Made by a program: the position numbers and the translations under genes
Notes under the pieces: generated by a model
Database searches by the model: none
What the model was told of the DNA's origin: nothing
What the model saw: the letters and a program-made list of their open reading frames with translations, nothing else
Part shown: piece by piece, positions 28,621 to 36,378 of the stretch
Layout: each line of letters opens with the position of its first letter
Numbering within the stretch: the first letter of the stretch is position 1
From: Streptomyces glaucescens
GTDB taxonomy: Bacteria > Actinomycetota > Actinomycetes > Streptomycetales > Streptomycetaceae
DNA length: 39,197 nt
Assembly (NCBI RefSeq): GCF_002154375.1
Contig: NZ_MUND01000208.1
Span: 1-39,197 of the forward strand
Reading direction: 5' to 3'

Positions 28621-30462
28621 TTACTTCAGGCCGTTGGCCATGGCGTTCACCAGTTCACCGTTGCTGGTGTCGCCGCTGAACTCCCAGAAGAAGGCACCGC
28701 CCAGGCCCTGGTTCTTGGCCCAGCTCATCTTGGTGCCGATGGTCGCCGGGGTGTCGTACGACCACCAGTTGGTGCCACAGTGCGCGTACGCGGTGCCGGC
28801 GATGGTGCCGGTCGCCGGGCAGCTGTTCTTCAGGACCTTGTAGTCCTCGATGCCGGCCTCGTAGGTGCCGGCCGCCGGTCCGGTCGCGGTGCCGCCGGGC
28901 GCGGACTGGGTGACGCCGGTCCAGCCACGGCCGTAGAAGCCGATGCCGAGCAGCAGCTTGGACGCGGGCACGCCCTTCGCCTTGAACTTGGCGATCGCGT
29001 CGGCGGAGGTGAAGCCCTGCTGCGGGATGCCGGGGTACGAGGTCAGCGGCGAGTGCGGAGCGGTGGGACCGTTCTTCGCCCAGGCGCCGAAGAAGTCGTA
29101 CGTCATCACGTTGTACCAGTCGATGTACTGCGCCGCGGTGCCGTAGTCGGCGGCGTCGATCTTGCCGCCGGCGGAGCCGTCGGCGGTGGTGGCCGCGGTG
29201 ATCAGGGCGTCCTTGCCGAACTCGGCGCGCATGGCCTTCATCATGCTGCTGAAGGCGTTGGGCGCGCTGGTGGTGTCACAGCTCAGACCGCAGGCGTTCG
29301 GGTACTCCCAGTCCAGGTCGATGCCGTCGAAGACGTCGGCCCAGCGCGGGTCCTCGACCAGGTCGTGGCAGGACTTGGCGAACGCGGCCGGGTTCTTCAC
29401 GGCGTCGGGGAAGCCGCCGGACCAGGTCCAGCCGCCGAAGGACCACAGCACCTTGATGTGCGGGTACTGGGCCTTGAGCTTGCGCAGCTGGTTGAAGTTA
29501 CCGCGCAGCGGCTGGTCCCAGGTGTCGGCCTTGCCGTCGACGGACTGGTCGGCGGTGTAGGCCTTGTCGTAGTCGGCGTAGGCGTCGCCGATCGTGCACT
29601 TGCCGCCCTGGACGTTGCCGAAGGCGTAGTTGATGTGCGTGATCTTGGACGCGGAGCCGGAGGTGACCAGGTTCTTCACGTGGTAGTTGCGTCCGTAGAC
29701 GCCCCAGTTGGTGAAGTAGCCGAGGTTGACCTTGGCGCCGGGCTGCGGGCCGGGACCGCCGTCGCCGCCGGTGGTGCGGACCGCGACCGAGCCGCTGACC
29801 GGGCCGGTCTGGTCGGCGGTGTCACGGGCCTGGACGGTGTACGAGTAGTCGGTGCCGGCGGTGAGGCCGGTGTCCGTCCAGCTCGTGCCGGTGACGGTGG
29901 CGACCTTGGTGCCGCCGCGCAGCACGTCGTAGTTCTTGACGCCCTTGTCGTCGGTGGCCGCGCTCCAGGTGAGCTTCACCGAGGTGTCGGTGATGTCCGA
30001 GGCGGCCGGGGTGCCGGGGGCGCTCGGCGGGCTGTCACCCGGGACGTTGGGGCCGCCGTCGCAACTGCCGCCGTTCAGCTTGCAGTTGGCCGGTGCGCCG
30101 GTGCCGGTGCCGTTGAACCCGAAGGTGACGGAGGCGCCGGGGGCGAGGGTGCCGTTCCAGGCCTTGTTCTTGGCGGTCCAGTGGGTGCCGGCGGAGGTGA
30201 TGTCGGCGTCCCAGCCGGAGGTGACGGACGTGCCGGAGGGGAAGTCCCACTCGACGGTCCAGGAGTTGATGGTCGTGGTGCCGGTGTTCTTCACCGTCCA
30301 CTTGCCCTCGAAGCCGCTGCCCCACTCGGAGGCTTTGGTGTAGGTGGCGGTGGCCGAGGTGGCTTCCGCGGCGGCCTGGGCGGGGCCGGCGAGCCCCGTC
30401 AGTCCGGCGAGGGGGAGCAGCAGGGTCGCGAACCCTGCCGCGGCTCTGTGTCTGAAGCGCAT
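28621..30462 (-). CDS. chiC: Secreted family 18 chitinase with carbohydrate-binding and FnIII domains
   Basis: 613-aa endochitinase precursor. ATG 30462 has AAAGGAGG 6 nt upstream. Signal peptide (~30 residues, ending AQA-AA), a CBM2-type carbohydrate-binding domain (about 31-140, with YTKASEWGSGFEGKWTV and the C...C pair near NCKLNGGSC), a fibronectin type III domain (about 150-240), then the GH18 barrel. The GH18 catalytic motif is DGIDLDWE with acid/base Glu386. Order and length match Streptomyces ChiC/Chi63. It breaks chitin to oligosaccharides outside the cell. Expression is likely induced by chitin and repressed by glucose through the promoter repeats at 30537-30569 and the adjacent two-component genes. 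Confidence 0.95.
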   Translation of the reverse strand: MRFRHRAAAGFATLLLPLAGLTGLAGPAQAAAEATSATATYTKASEWGSGFEGKWTVKNTGTTTINSWTVEWDFPSGTSVTSGWDADITSAGTHWTAKNKAWNGTLAPGASVTFGFNGTGTGAPANCKLNGGSCDGGPNVPGDSPPSAPGTPAASDITDTSVKLTWSAATDDKGVKNYDVLRGGTKVATVTGTSWTDTGLTAGTDYSYTVQARDTADQTGPVSGSVAVRTTGGDGGPGPQPGAKVNLGYFTNWGVYGRNYHVKNLVTSGSASKITHINYAFGNVQGGKCTIGDAYADYDKAYTADQSVDGKADTWDQPLRGNFNQLRKLKAQYPHIKVLWSFGGWTWSGGFPDAVKNPAAFAKSCHDLVEDPRWADVFDGIDLDWEYPNACGLSCDTTSAPNAFSSMMKAMRAEFGKDALITAATTADGSAGGKIDAADYGTAAQYIDWYNVMTYDFFGAWAKNGPTAPHSPLTSYPGIPQQGFTSADAIAKFKAKGVPASKLLLGIGFYGRGWTGVTQSAPGGTATGPAAGTYEAGIEDYKVLKNSCPATGTIAGTAYAHCGTNWWSYDTPATIGTKMSWAKNQGLGGAFFWEFSGDTSNGELVNAMANGLK

Positions 30463-30527
30463 GCTGCGCCTCCTTTGTGGGGATGTCGGGGTGGGCGCGA
30501 CTGAGCCTTCACGCCCACGGTGCGGCG

Positions 30528-30569
30528 AGAATAGAAAGGTCTGGACCATAGGTCAATAGGTCTGGACCA
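30528..30569 (-). promoter_or_regulatory. chiC promoter with paired 12-bp direct repeats
   Basis: Read on the minus strand, TTGACC (30551-30556) and TATTCT (30528-30533) are separated by 17 bp and form a good -35/-10 pair. Two perfect copies of TGGTCCAGACCT (30558-30569 and 30537-30548) lie 21 bp apart, about two helical turns; one lies just upstream of the -35 box and the other inside the spacer. This is the known Streptomyces chitinase operator arrangement that mediates chitin induction and glucose repression, and it resembles DasR sites. Confidence 0.9.
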
Positions 30570-30597
30570 CTACCCCTTCGCCGCCTCCGTAACCCCG

Positions 30598-31239
30598 TCA
30601 GATCCCCAACTCCTGCGCGAGTACCGCGGCTTGCACCCGGCTGCGCAGCTCCAGCTTTCCCAGCAACCGGCTGACGTGCGTCTTCACCGTCGCCTCCGCC
30701 ATGTCGAGCCGCTCCGCGATGGCCGCGTTCGACAGGCCCTCGCCGAGGCACGACAGCACCTCCCGCTCCCGCCGGGTCAGCTGCTCCAGCACCGCCGGGT
30801 CCGTCTTCGGCTCCCGCGACGGCCCGGCGGCGAACTCGGCGATCAGCCGCCGGGTCACCGCGGGCGCGATCAGCCCCTCCCCGCGCGCCACCGTCCGCAC
30901 CGCCGCGAGCAGATCCTTCGCCTCGGTGTTCTTCAGCAGGAACCCGGCCGCACCCGCCCGCAACGCCCCGAACACGTACTCGTCCAGATCGAAGGTGGTC
31001 AGCACCAGCACATCCGCCAGCCCCTCCGCCACCACCCGCCGGGTCGCCGACACCCCGTCCAGGCGCGGCATCTGCACGTCCATCAGCACCAGGTCGGGCC
31101 GCAGCTCCCGGGCCAGGGCCACCGCCTGCTCGCCGTCCGCCGCCTCGCCGACCACCTCGATGTCGGGTGCGCTGCGCAGGATGAGCACCAGCCCGGCGCG
31201 GACGGCGGACTGGTCCTCGGCGACCAGGACACGGATCAT
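30598..31239 (-). CDS. chiR: NarL/LuxR-family response regulator, probable ChiR
   Basis: 213-aa response regulator. The receiver domain has the acidic pair near AEDQ, the phosphorylated Asp in LVLMDVQMP and the Lys in FLLKNTEAKD. A C-terminal LuxR-type helix-turn-helix follows (LTRREREVLSCLGEGLSNAAIAE is its typical start; motif LSNAAIAERL). Its ATG overlaps the kinase stop (ATGA). In Streptomyces the pair next to chiC is ChiS/ChiR, which controls chiC, and the position here matches. The symbol rests on this context. Confidence 0.85.
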   Translation of the reverse strand: MIRVLVAEDQSAVRAGLVLILRSAPDIEVVGEAADGEQAVALARELRPDLVLMDVQMPRLDGVSATRRVVAEGLADVLVLTTFDLDEYVFGALRAGAAGFLLKNTEAKDLLAAVRTVARGEGLIAPAVTRRLIAEFAAGPSREPKTDPAVLEQLTRREREVLSCLGEGLSNAAIAERLDMAEATVKTHVSRLLGKLELRSRVQAAVLAQELGI

Positions 31240-32426
31240 GCGGGGTCTCCTTCGACGGTGGGAAGCGTCGCGCGCACGGCCCAGATCTTGCCGTCCGCGG
31301 TGTCCTCGGGCCCGGCCTCCAGCGTGCCGTGCAGCAGCGTGGCCCGCTCCCGCATGCCGACCAGTCCGGCCCCCGAGCCGGGAGCGCGGGGTGCGTCCCG
31401 CTCACCGTACGGGCTGGTCACCGTGATGCCGAGGGAGCCGTCCCGCTGCGCGAGGGCCACGGTGACCGGGCCGGGGCCGGCGTGCTTGAGGGCGTTGGTC
31501 AGGGACTCCTGGACGATGCGGTAGGCGGCCAGCTCCACCGGCGCGGGCAGCGAGCCCTCGTGCTCGGAGCGCAGGGTGACGTCCAGGCCGTTGGCGCGGG
31601 CGGTGTCCACCAGGGCGGCAAGACCGTCGAGGGTGGGCGCGGCGGACGGCTCGGTCTCGGCCCCGGCGTCCCGCAGGATGCCGATCAGGCGGCGCATCTC
31701 GGCCAGACCCTCGACGCTGTTCTCGCGGATCACCCCGAGGGCCTGCCGGGTGGTGTCCGGGTCGTCCAGGGAGAGCGCGGCCGTGGAGTGGATGGCGATC
31801 GCGGAGAGATGGTTGGCGACCATGTCGTGCAGCTCCCGCGCCATCCGGGCCCGCTCGGCGCCGACCGCCTGAACCCGGTCCATCTCGGCCAGCAGCGCCG
31901 TCTGTTCGGCGCGCAGCCGGGCCGCCTCGGCGGCGTCGCGGTGGTTGCGCACGATCAGGCCGGTGGAGGCGGGCGCGAACGACACGATGGCGACGCCCGC
32001 GCCGATCAGCAGCGCCTCGGGCACCCGCCACGCCGCGTACGAGGCCACAGTGGCGATCACCGACACCAGCCCGGTGATCCAGGGGATGCGGCGGGCCGAG
32101 GCCGGGGTGCCGTACAGCACGGCCGCGTACATGACGTCGGTGTACATCACCAGCGTGGCCAGGCTGCCCTGGGTCATGGTGTCCAGCGTCAGCGCGGCGG
32201 TGGCGGTCAGCAGGGCGGTGCGCGGGGCGGCCCGGCGCATCAGCTCGCAGCCGGCGATCAGCGCGAGCGGGACCAGGAGCGGCCAGGGGCCCGGGAAGAA
32301 CACGATCGGCTCGTCCTTCGGCCGGGTCGCCAGGCCCATGCCCCACAGCAGCAGCCCGCCGAGCAGCCCGGCGAGCGCGACGCAGACGTCGAAGCGGTGC
32401 GGTCGGGGGAGTCGCGGGACGGCCAT
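31236..32426 (-). CDS. chiS: Membrane sensor histidine kinase, probable ChiS
   Basis: 396-aa HisKA_3 (NarX/DesK-like) sensor kinase. About five or six hydrophobic segments fill the first ~170 residues with almost no external loop, so sensing is probably within the membrane or indirect. The dimerisation/phosphoacceptor motif is ARMARELHDMVANHLSAIA with the phosphorylated His. A C-terminal HATPase domain ends in GSGAGLVGMRERA. ATG 32426 is the likely start; in-frame sequence further upstream has no membrane or family features. It is co-translated with the response regulator. Confidence 0.85.
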   Translation of the reverse strand: MAVPRLPRPHRFDVCVALAGLLGGLLLWGMGLATRPKDEPIVFFPGPWPLLVPLALIAGCELMRRAAPRTALLTATAALTLDTMTQGSLATLVMYTDVMYAAVLYGTPASARRIPWITGLVSVIATVASYAAWRVPEALLIGAGVAIVSFAPASTGLIVRNHRDAAEAARLRAEQTALLAEMDRVQAVGAERARMARELHDMVANHLSAIAIHSTAALSLDDPDTTRQALGVIRENSVEGLAEMRRLIGILRDAGAETEPSAAPTLDGLAALVDTARANGLDVTLRSEHEGSLPAPVELAAYRIVQESLTNALKHAGPGPVTVALAQRDGSLGITVTSPYGERDAPRAPGSGAGLVGMRERATLLHGTLEAGPEDTADGKIWAVRATLPTVEGDPA

Positions 32427-32578
32427 GGTCCCATCCAACACGGCACGTGCCGAGCTCGCCTGATGCCCGGGAAGGGTCCGTGACTGCATCTTTCGATGTA
32501 CCGCGAGTTCGTCACCGGCGACGACGATCGGGGCCGCTTTCGCCGGGAGCCTGGAAGGGTGACCGAAAGGAGCACGTC

Positions 32579-33178
32579 GTGATCGTCGCATTGATCATCG
32601 CCTGCGAGGTGGGCTTCTGGGTGCTGCTGGCGCTCGGCCTCGCCGTCCGCTACCTGCTGAAGTGGCGCCGGACGAGCAACGTGCTGCTGCTGTGCGAGCC
32701 GGTCCTGGAGCTGGTGCTGTTCGTGGCGACGGCGGTCGACCTGAAGAACGGCGCCGAGCCGGGCTGGGAGCACGGCGTCGCGGCGCTGTACATCGGCTAC
32801 ACGGTGGCCTTCGGCCACTACACGATCCGCTGGCTGGACGGCCATGCCGCGCACCGCCTGGGCGGTGCCCCGCCCCCGCCGAAGCCCCCGCGCTACGGCC
32901 GCGCCCGCGCCCGGCACGAGGCGAAGCTGTGGCTGCGCACGGTGTTCGGCGGCGCGGTCGCGCTGGTCCTGCTCCAGCTGGCGGTCTGGTACGTCGGTGA
33001 CTCCGGGGACGTCAGCTCGCTGCGCTCGTTCCAGTGGGTGGCGCTGCGGGTGATCGGCATCTACGGCCTGATCGCGCTGTCGTACACCATCTGGCCGCGC
33101 AAGGCCCCGGAGGGAGGGGCCGCCGAGGACCGGTCAGCCGCGCCGCCGAAGGGGGAGAAGGAGGAGGCCCGGCGGTGA
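32579..33178 (+). CDS. Integral membrane protein of unknown function
   Basis: 199-aa protein with about five hydrophobic segments: VALIIACEVGFWVLLALGL at the N-terminus, VLELVLFVATAV, a segment near YIGYTVAFGHY, VALVLLQLAVWYV, and VIGIYGLIALSYTIW. A proline-rich, basic cytosolic loop lies in the middle (PPPPKPPRYGRAR), and the C-terminal tail is charged. GTG 32579 has GAAAGGAG 6 nt upstream. It diverges from the kinase gene and overlaps the next small membrane gene (GTGA), so the two may form a complex. I do not recognise a function. Confidence 0.82.
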   Translation: MIVALIIACEVGFWVLLALGLAVRYLLKWRRTSNVLLLCEPVLELVLFVATAVDLKNGAEPGWEHGVAALYIGYTVAFGHYTIRWLDGHAAHRLGGAPPPPKPPRYGRARARHEAKLWLRTVFGGAVALVLLQLAVWYVGDSGDVSSLRSFQWVALRVIGIYGLIALSYTIWPRKAPEGGAAEDRSAAPPKGEKEEARR

Positions 33179-33387
33179 CCAAGGGGTCGAGGAACCTGCC
33201 GGAAGGTGCCGTCACCCTCGCCACAGGACTGGTCCTGTGGCTGTTCACCGGCGATGTGGACACACCCGTCGTCACCCTGACGAAGGCCGGCGTGGTGCTG
33301 ATGTGCGTCGGCGGGGTCCTGCTGGCGACGGGCCTGTACCAGCGGGCGCGCAGCCGGGCCCAGGGTCGTCCGACAGACCCTGGCTAG
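33175..33387 (+). CDS. Small two-helix membrane protein
   Basis: 70 aa, predicted two membrane segments (AVTLATGLVLWLFTG and GVVLMCVGGVLLATGLY) with a basic tail. GTG 33175 overlaps the preceding stop, and AAGGAGGAGG lies just upstream, which supports coupled translation. Its TAG stop and the stop of the convergent adenosyltransferase gene share the sequence CTAG. Function unknown. Confidence 0.75.
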   Translation: MTKGSRNLPEGAVTLATGLVLWLFTGDVDTPVVTLTKAGVVLMCVGGVLLATGLYQRARSRAQGRPTDPG

Positions 33388-33956
33388 CGCTCGCCGCCCG
33401 GCACCCAGAGCACGTCCCCGACGTCCTTGTTGGCCGTCCGGGCCAGGATGAACAGCAGGTCGGAGAGGCGGTTGAGGTAGGTGGCGGTGAGCGGGTTCAT
33501 CGTCTCGCCGTGGACCTCCAGCGCCGCCCAGGTGGAGCGCTCGGCCCGGCGGACGACCGTGCAGGCCTGGTGGAGGAGGGCCGCCCCCGGGGTCCCGCCG
33601 GGGAGGATGAAGGAGCGCAGCTTCTCCAGCCGCTCGTTGAAGCGGTCGCAGTCCGCCTCCAGCCGGTCGATGTAGAACTGCTCGACCCGCAGCGGCGGGT
33701 ACTCGGGGTTCTCCACCACCGGCGTCGACAGGTCCGCGCCCACGTCGAACAGGTCGTTCTGCACGCGGGTGAGGACCTCGACGATCTCCTCCTCCAGGTT
33801 CCCCAGCGCGATCGCCGTGCCGATCACCGCGTTCGCCTCGTTGGCGTCGGCGTACGCGGAGATCCGCAGATCGGTCTTGGCGACCCGGCTCATGTCGCCG
33901 AGGGCGGTGGTGCCCTGGTCGCCGGTCCTGGTGTAGATGCGCGTCAGATTGACCAT
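33384..33956 (-). CDS. PduO-type cob(I)alamin adenosyltransferase
   Basis: 190-aa ATP:cob(I)alamin adenosyltransferase, which makes coenzyme B12 from cob(I)alamin and ATP and can hand it to B12 enzymes. The N-terminal ATP motif is YTRTGDQGTT. The conserved core includes KTDLRISAYADANEANA, LPGG and RRAERS, with NRLSDLLFILAR near the C-terminus. It is a core gene rather than part of the island, but its product could serve the glutamate mutase encoded at 18139-19868. It is followed on the same strand 20 bp upstream by nothing coupled; the ABC permease gene ends nearby. Confidence 0.94.
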   Translation of the reverse strand: MVNLTRIYTRTGDQGTTALGDMSRVAKTDLRISAYADANEANAVIGTAIALGNLEEEIVEVLTRVQNDLFDVGADLSTPVVENPEYPPLRVEQFYIDRLEADCDRFNERLEKLRSFILPGGTPGAALLHQACTVVRRAERSTWAALEVHGETMNPLTATYLNRLSDLLFILARTANKDVGDVLWVPGGER

Positions 33957-33976
33957 GCGGCCAGCGTAGTGACCGG

Positions 33977-34726
33977 CTAGGCCCCGGCGGTACGGAAGAC
34001 CCGTGTGCCCACCGTCACGGAGAGGGCGGTCATACCGACGGCCACCAGCACGCCGTACAGCATGTGCACGCTCGTGTAGTGCCCGGTGTAGGCGTCGCGC
34101 ATGGCGTCCACCAGGTAGCGGAACGGCACGAAATGGGAGAGCACGTCCAGCCAGGCCGGTCCGAGGCTCATCGGCAGCATCAGGCCGGACAGCAGCATCG
34201 AGGGCATGCTGACGGCGTTGACCAGCGGTCCGAACTCCTGCGGGCTGCGTACCTTCATCGCCAGCGCGTACGACAGCGAGGCGAGCGACACGGTCAGCAG
34301 GGCGACGAAGGCGAAGCCGATCAGAATGCCGGCCAGCGGCGCCCGCAGCCCCATGACCAGGGCGGCCAGCACCAGCAGCACGGCCTGGAAGACGAACACG
34401 GTGGCGTCCCGCAGCACCCGGCCGAGCAGCAGCGCGAGCCGGCTGACCGGGGTCACCCGCATGCGTTCGACGACGCCCTGGCCGGTCTCGACGATGATCA
34501 TGAAACCGGCGAACAGCGCTCCGAACAGTCCGAGTTGGAGGAGCAGCCCGGGCACCAGCACCTGCCAGGAGCTGCCCTCCTCGCCGAGCGGCAGGTCGGT
34601 CAGCAGCGGGCCGAAGAACAGCAGGTAGAGCAGGGGCATCAGCACGCCGAAGAGCAGCGCGAAGCGGGAGCGCAGAATCTGGCGGGCGTAGCGCCCGTAG
34701 ATCAGCGCGGTGTCGTGCAACAGCAT
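33977..34726 (-). CDS. ABC-2 type drug-exporter permease
   Basis: 249-aa membrane protein with six predicted spans, of the ABC-2/DrrB-like family. The segment ARQILRSRFALLFGVLMPLLYLL is the typical entry into the first helix (motif FGVLMPLLYLL). The cytosolic motif near VETGQGVVERMRVTPVSR is the coupling region seen in daunorubicin-type exporters. AGGAGGT precedes ATG 34726. It lies 19 bp after the ATPase gene and forms one exporter with it. The substrate is unknown. Confidence 0.9.
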   Translation of the reverse strand: MLLHDTALIYGRYARQILRSRFALLFGVLMPLLYLLFFGPLLTDLPLGEEGSSWQVLVPGLLLQLGLFGALFAGFMIIVETGQGVVERMRVTPVSRLALLLGRVLRDATVFVFQAVLLVLAALVMGLRAPLAGILIGFAFVALLTVSLASLSYALAMKVRSPQEFGPLVNAVSMPSMLLSGLMLPMSLGPAWLDVLSHFVPFRYLVDAMRDAYTGHYTSVHMLYGVLVAVGMTALSVTVGTRVFRTAGA

Positions 34727-34745
34727 CAGAGACCTCCTGGGCGGG

Positions 34746-35528
34746 TCATACGGCGACGGGTGCGGTGTCGGCCGGGGCGGCGCTGCGGCCGGTGATGGCG
34801 AGGAAGGTGTCCTGGAGGGTGGCGTCGACCGAGCCGCCGTACTTCAGCTTCAGCGCGGTCGGCGTGCCCTCGGCCGCCACCACGCCCCGGTCGACGATCA
34901 CCAGGCGGTCGGAGAGGGCGTCGGCCTCGTCGAGGTAGTGGGTGGTCAGGAAGACGGTCGTGCCGTGCTCGTCGCGCAGCCGGCGGACCAGGGCCCAGAG
35001 GTCGGCGCGGCTGCCGGGGTCGAGCCCGGTCGTCGGCTCGTCGAGGAAGAGGACCTGCGGGCGGTGGGTGAGTGCCATGGCGATGTCCAGGCGGCGGCGC
35101 TGGCCCCCGGAGAGCGCCGCGGTCCTGCGGTCCAGCAGGCCGGTGAGGTCCAGCTCGGCCGCCAGCTCCTCGGCCCGCTGCTGGGCCCGGGCCTTCGTCA
35201 GCCGGTACAGCCGCCCCTGGGTGACGAGTTCCTCGCGGACGCCGATCTGCCCGTCCACGCCGCCGGACTGGGCGACGTAGCCGCAGGCCCGGCGGACGCC
35301 GGCGGGGTCGCGGACCAGGTCACAGCCCGCGACGGTGGCGGCGCCGCCGGTCGGCTTCAGCAGGGTGGTCAGCATGCGCAGGGTGGTCGTCTTGCCCGCG
35401 CCGTTCGGGCCGAGGAAGCCGAGGATCTCGCCCTGCCGGACGGTGAGGTCGATGCCGCGCACGGCCTCCACGGAGCCGTGTTTCGTCTGGAAGGTACGGG
35501 CCAGTCCGGCCGTACTGATGATTGCCAT
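34746..35528 (-). CDS. ABC transporter ATP-binding protein (DrrA-like)
   Basis: 260-aa ATPase. Walker A GPNGAGKTT, Q-loop GYVAQSGG, signature LSGGQRRRLDIA, Walker B VLFLDEPTTGLD and switch His in TTHYLDEAD are all intact. The ATG at 35528 is chosen; a GTG 6 bp further upstream is in frame. The first gene of a two-gene exporter operon, it diverges from a TetR gene across an 82-bp gap that contains an inverted repeat, which suggests that the TetR protein represses the exporter. Confidence 0.95.
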   Translation of the reverse strand: MAIISTAGLARTFQTKHGSVEAVRGIDLTVRQGEILGFLGPNGAGKTTTLRMLTTLLKPTGGAATVAGCDLVRDPAGVRRACGYVAQSGGVDGQIGVREELVTQGRLYRLTKARAQQRAEELAAELDLTGLLDRRTAALSGGQRRRLDIAMALTHRPQVLFLDEPTTGLDPGSRADLWALVRRLRDEHGTTVFLTTHYLDEADALSDRLVIVDRGVVAAEGTPTALKLKYGGSVDATLQDTFLAITGRSAAPADTAPVAV

Positions 35529-35547
35529 GCCCACAGAAAAACAGAGT

Positions 35548-35582
35548 CGCTGAAATTTTGCAATGACCCCAAGTTTTCAGCG
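35548..35582. promoter_or_regulatory. Inverted repeat between exporter and TetR genes, probable operator
   Basis: The arms CGCTGAAA (35548-35555) and TTTCAGCG (35575-35582) are perfectly complementary, with a 19-bp AT-richer spacer. The element occupies the centre of the 82-bp divergent gap, where both promoters must lie. It is placed well for binding by the adjacent TetR regulator. Confidence 0.6.
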
Positions 35583-35610
35583 GCACCAGCGAAACGGGTA
35601 GGATGCGGGC

Positions 35611-36252
35611 ATGGCCGAGGGACTCAGGGAACGGAAGAAGCGGCAGACCCGGCAGTACATCTCCGATGTCGCCACGGGCTTGTTCATCGAGCGCGGCTTC
35701 GACGCCGTCACCGTCGCGGAGATCGCCGAGGCCTCCAACGTCTCCGTCAACACCGTCTACAACTACTTCCCGGCCAAGGAGGACCTGTTCCTCGACCGCT
35801 CCCGTGAGGTCGTCGACCGGCTCTCGCGCTGGGTGCGCGGCCGGCGTGAGGGCGAGTCCGCCGCGGAGGCGGTGCTGCGTGAACTGCGCGACGAGGTCGA
35901 GGCGGTCTCGCCCCGGATGGGGCTCATGGACGGCTATGCCCGGTTCATGACGGTGATTCATGACTCGCCCGCCCTGCGCTCCCGGCTCTGGGCCATCGGC
36001 CAGGAAGTCGTCGACAACCTGGAGGCCACCCTGCGCGAGGAGACCGGCGCCGCACCCGACGACCCCGCGCCCGGCCTGATCGCCGGCCAGGTCAACTGGC
36101 TGCACCAGACGGTGATGGCGGACATCGGCCGCCGCATGATGGCCGGCGGCAGACCCGCCGAGGTGTCACGCGAGGTGCTGCTGCTGCTCGACGAGATGGC
36201 GGAGCTGTTGAGCGAGAAGGTGCTCAACTACGCCGTACGAGGCGCCGCGTGA
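35611..36252 (+). CDS. TetR-family transcriptional regulator
   Basis: 213-aa repressor-type regulator. The N-terminal TetR helix-turn-helix covers about residues 10-57, with VTVAEIAEASNVSVNTVYNYF as its recognition part (key motif VNTVYNYFPAKEDLF). The C-terminal ligand domain is helical and not assignable to a ligand. It is transcribed divergently from the ABC exporter and probably controls that operon and itself through the inverted repeat at 35548-35582. Confidence 0.92.
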   Translation: MAEGLRERKKRQTRQYISDVATGLFIERGFDAVTVAEIAEASNVSVNTVYNYFPAKEDLFLDRSREVVDRLSRWVRGRREGESAAEAVLRELRDEVEAVSPRMGLMDGYARFMTVIHDSPALRSRLWAIGQEVVDNLEATLREETGAAPDDPAPGLIAGQVNWLHQTVMADIGRRMMAGGRPAEVSREVLLLLDEMAELLSEKVLNYAVRGAA

Positions 36253-36378
36253 CCCCTCCCGGTGTGATGTCCGTCATCTGAGACGTGACGCGCGTTACTT
36301 ACCGGTCACACAGCCCCTCACGAGCGCTAGTGTCCGCCCGAGAGGAACAAGGACAGCGCGTATCAGGGGAGTCGCACA

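Noticed and set aside
28600-30504. Plus-strand open frame of over 630 codons opposite chiC
   Set aside because: Gly/Val-rich shadow of the chitinase gene, which has signal peptide, three domains, ribosome site and promoter.
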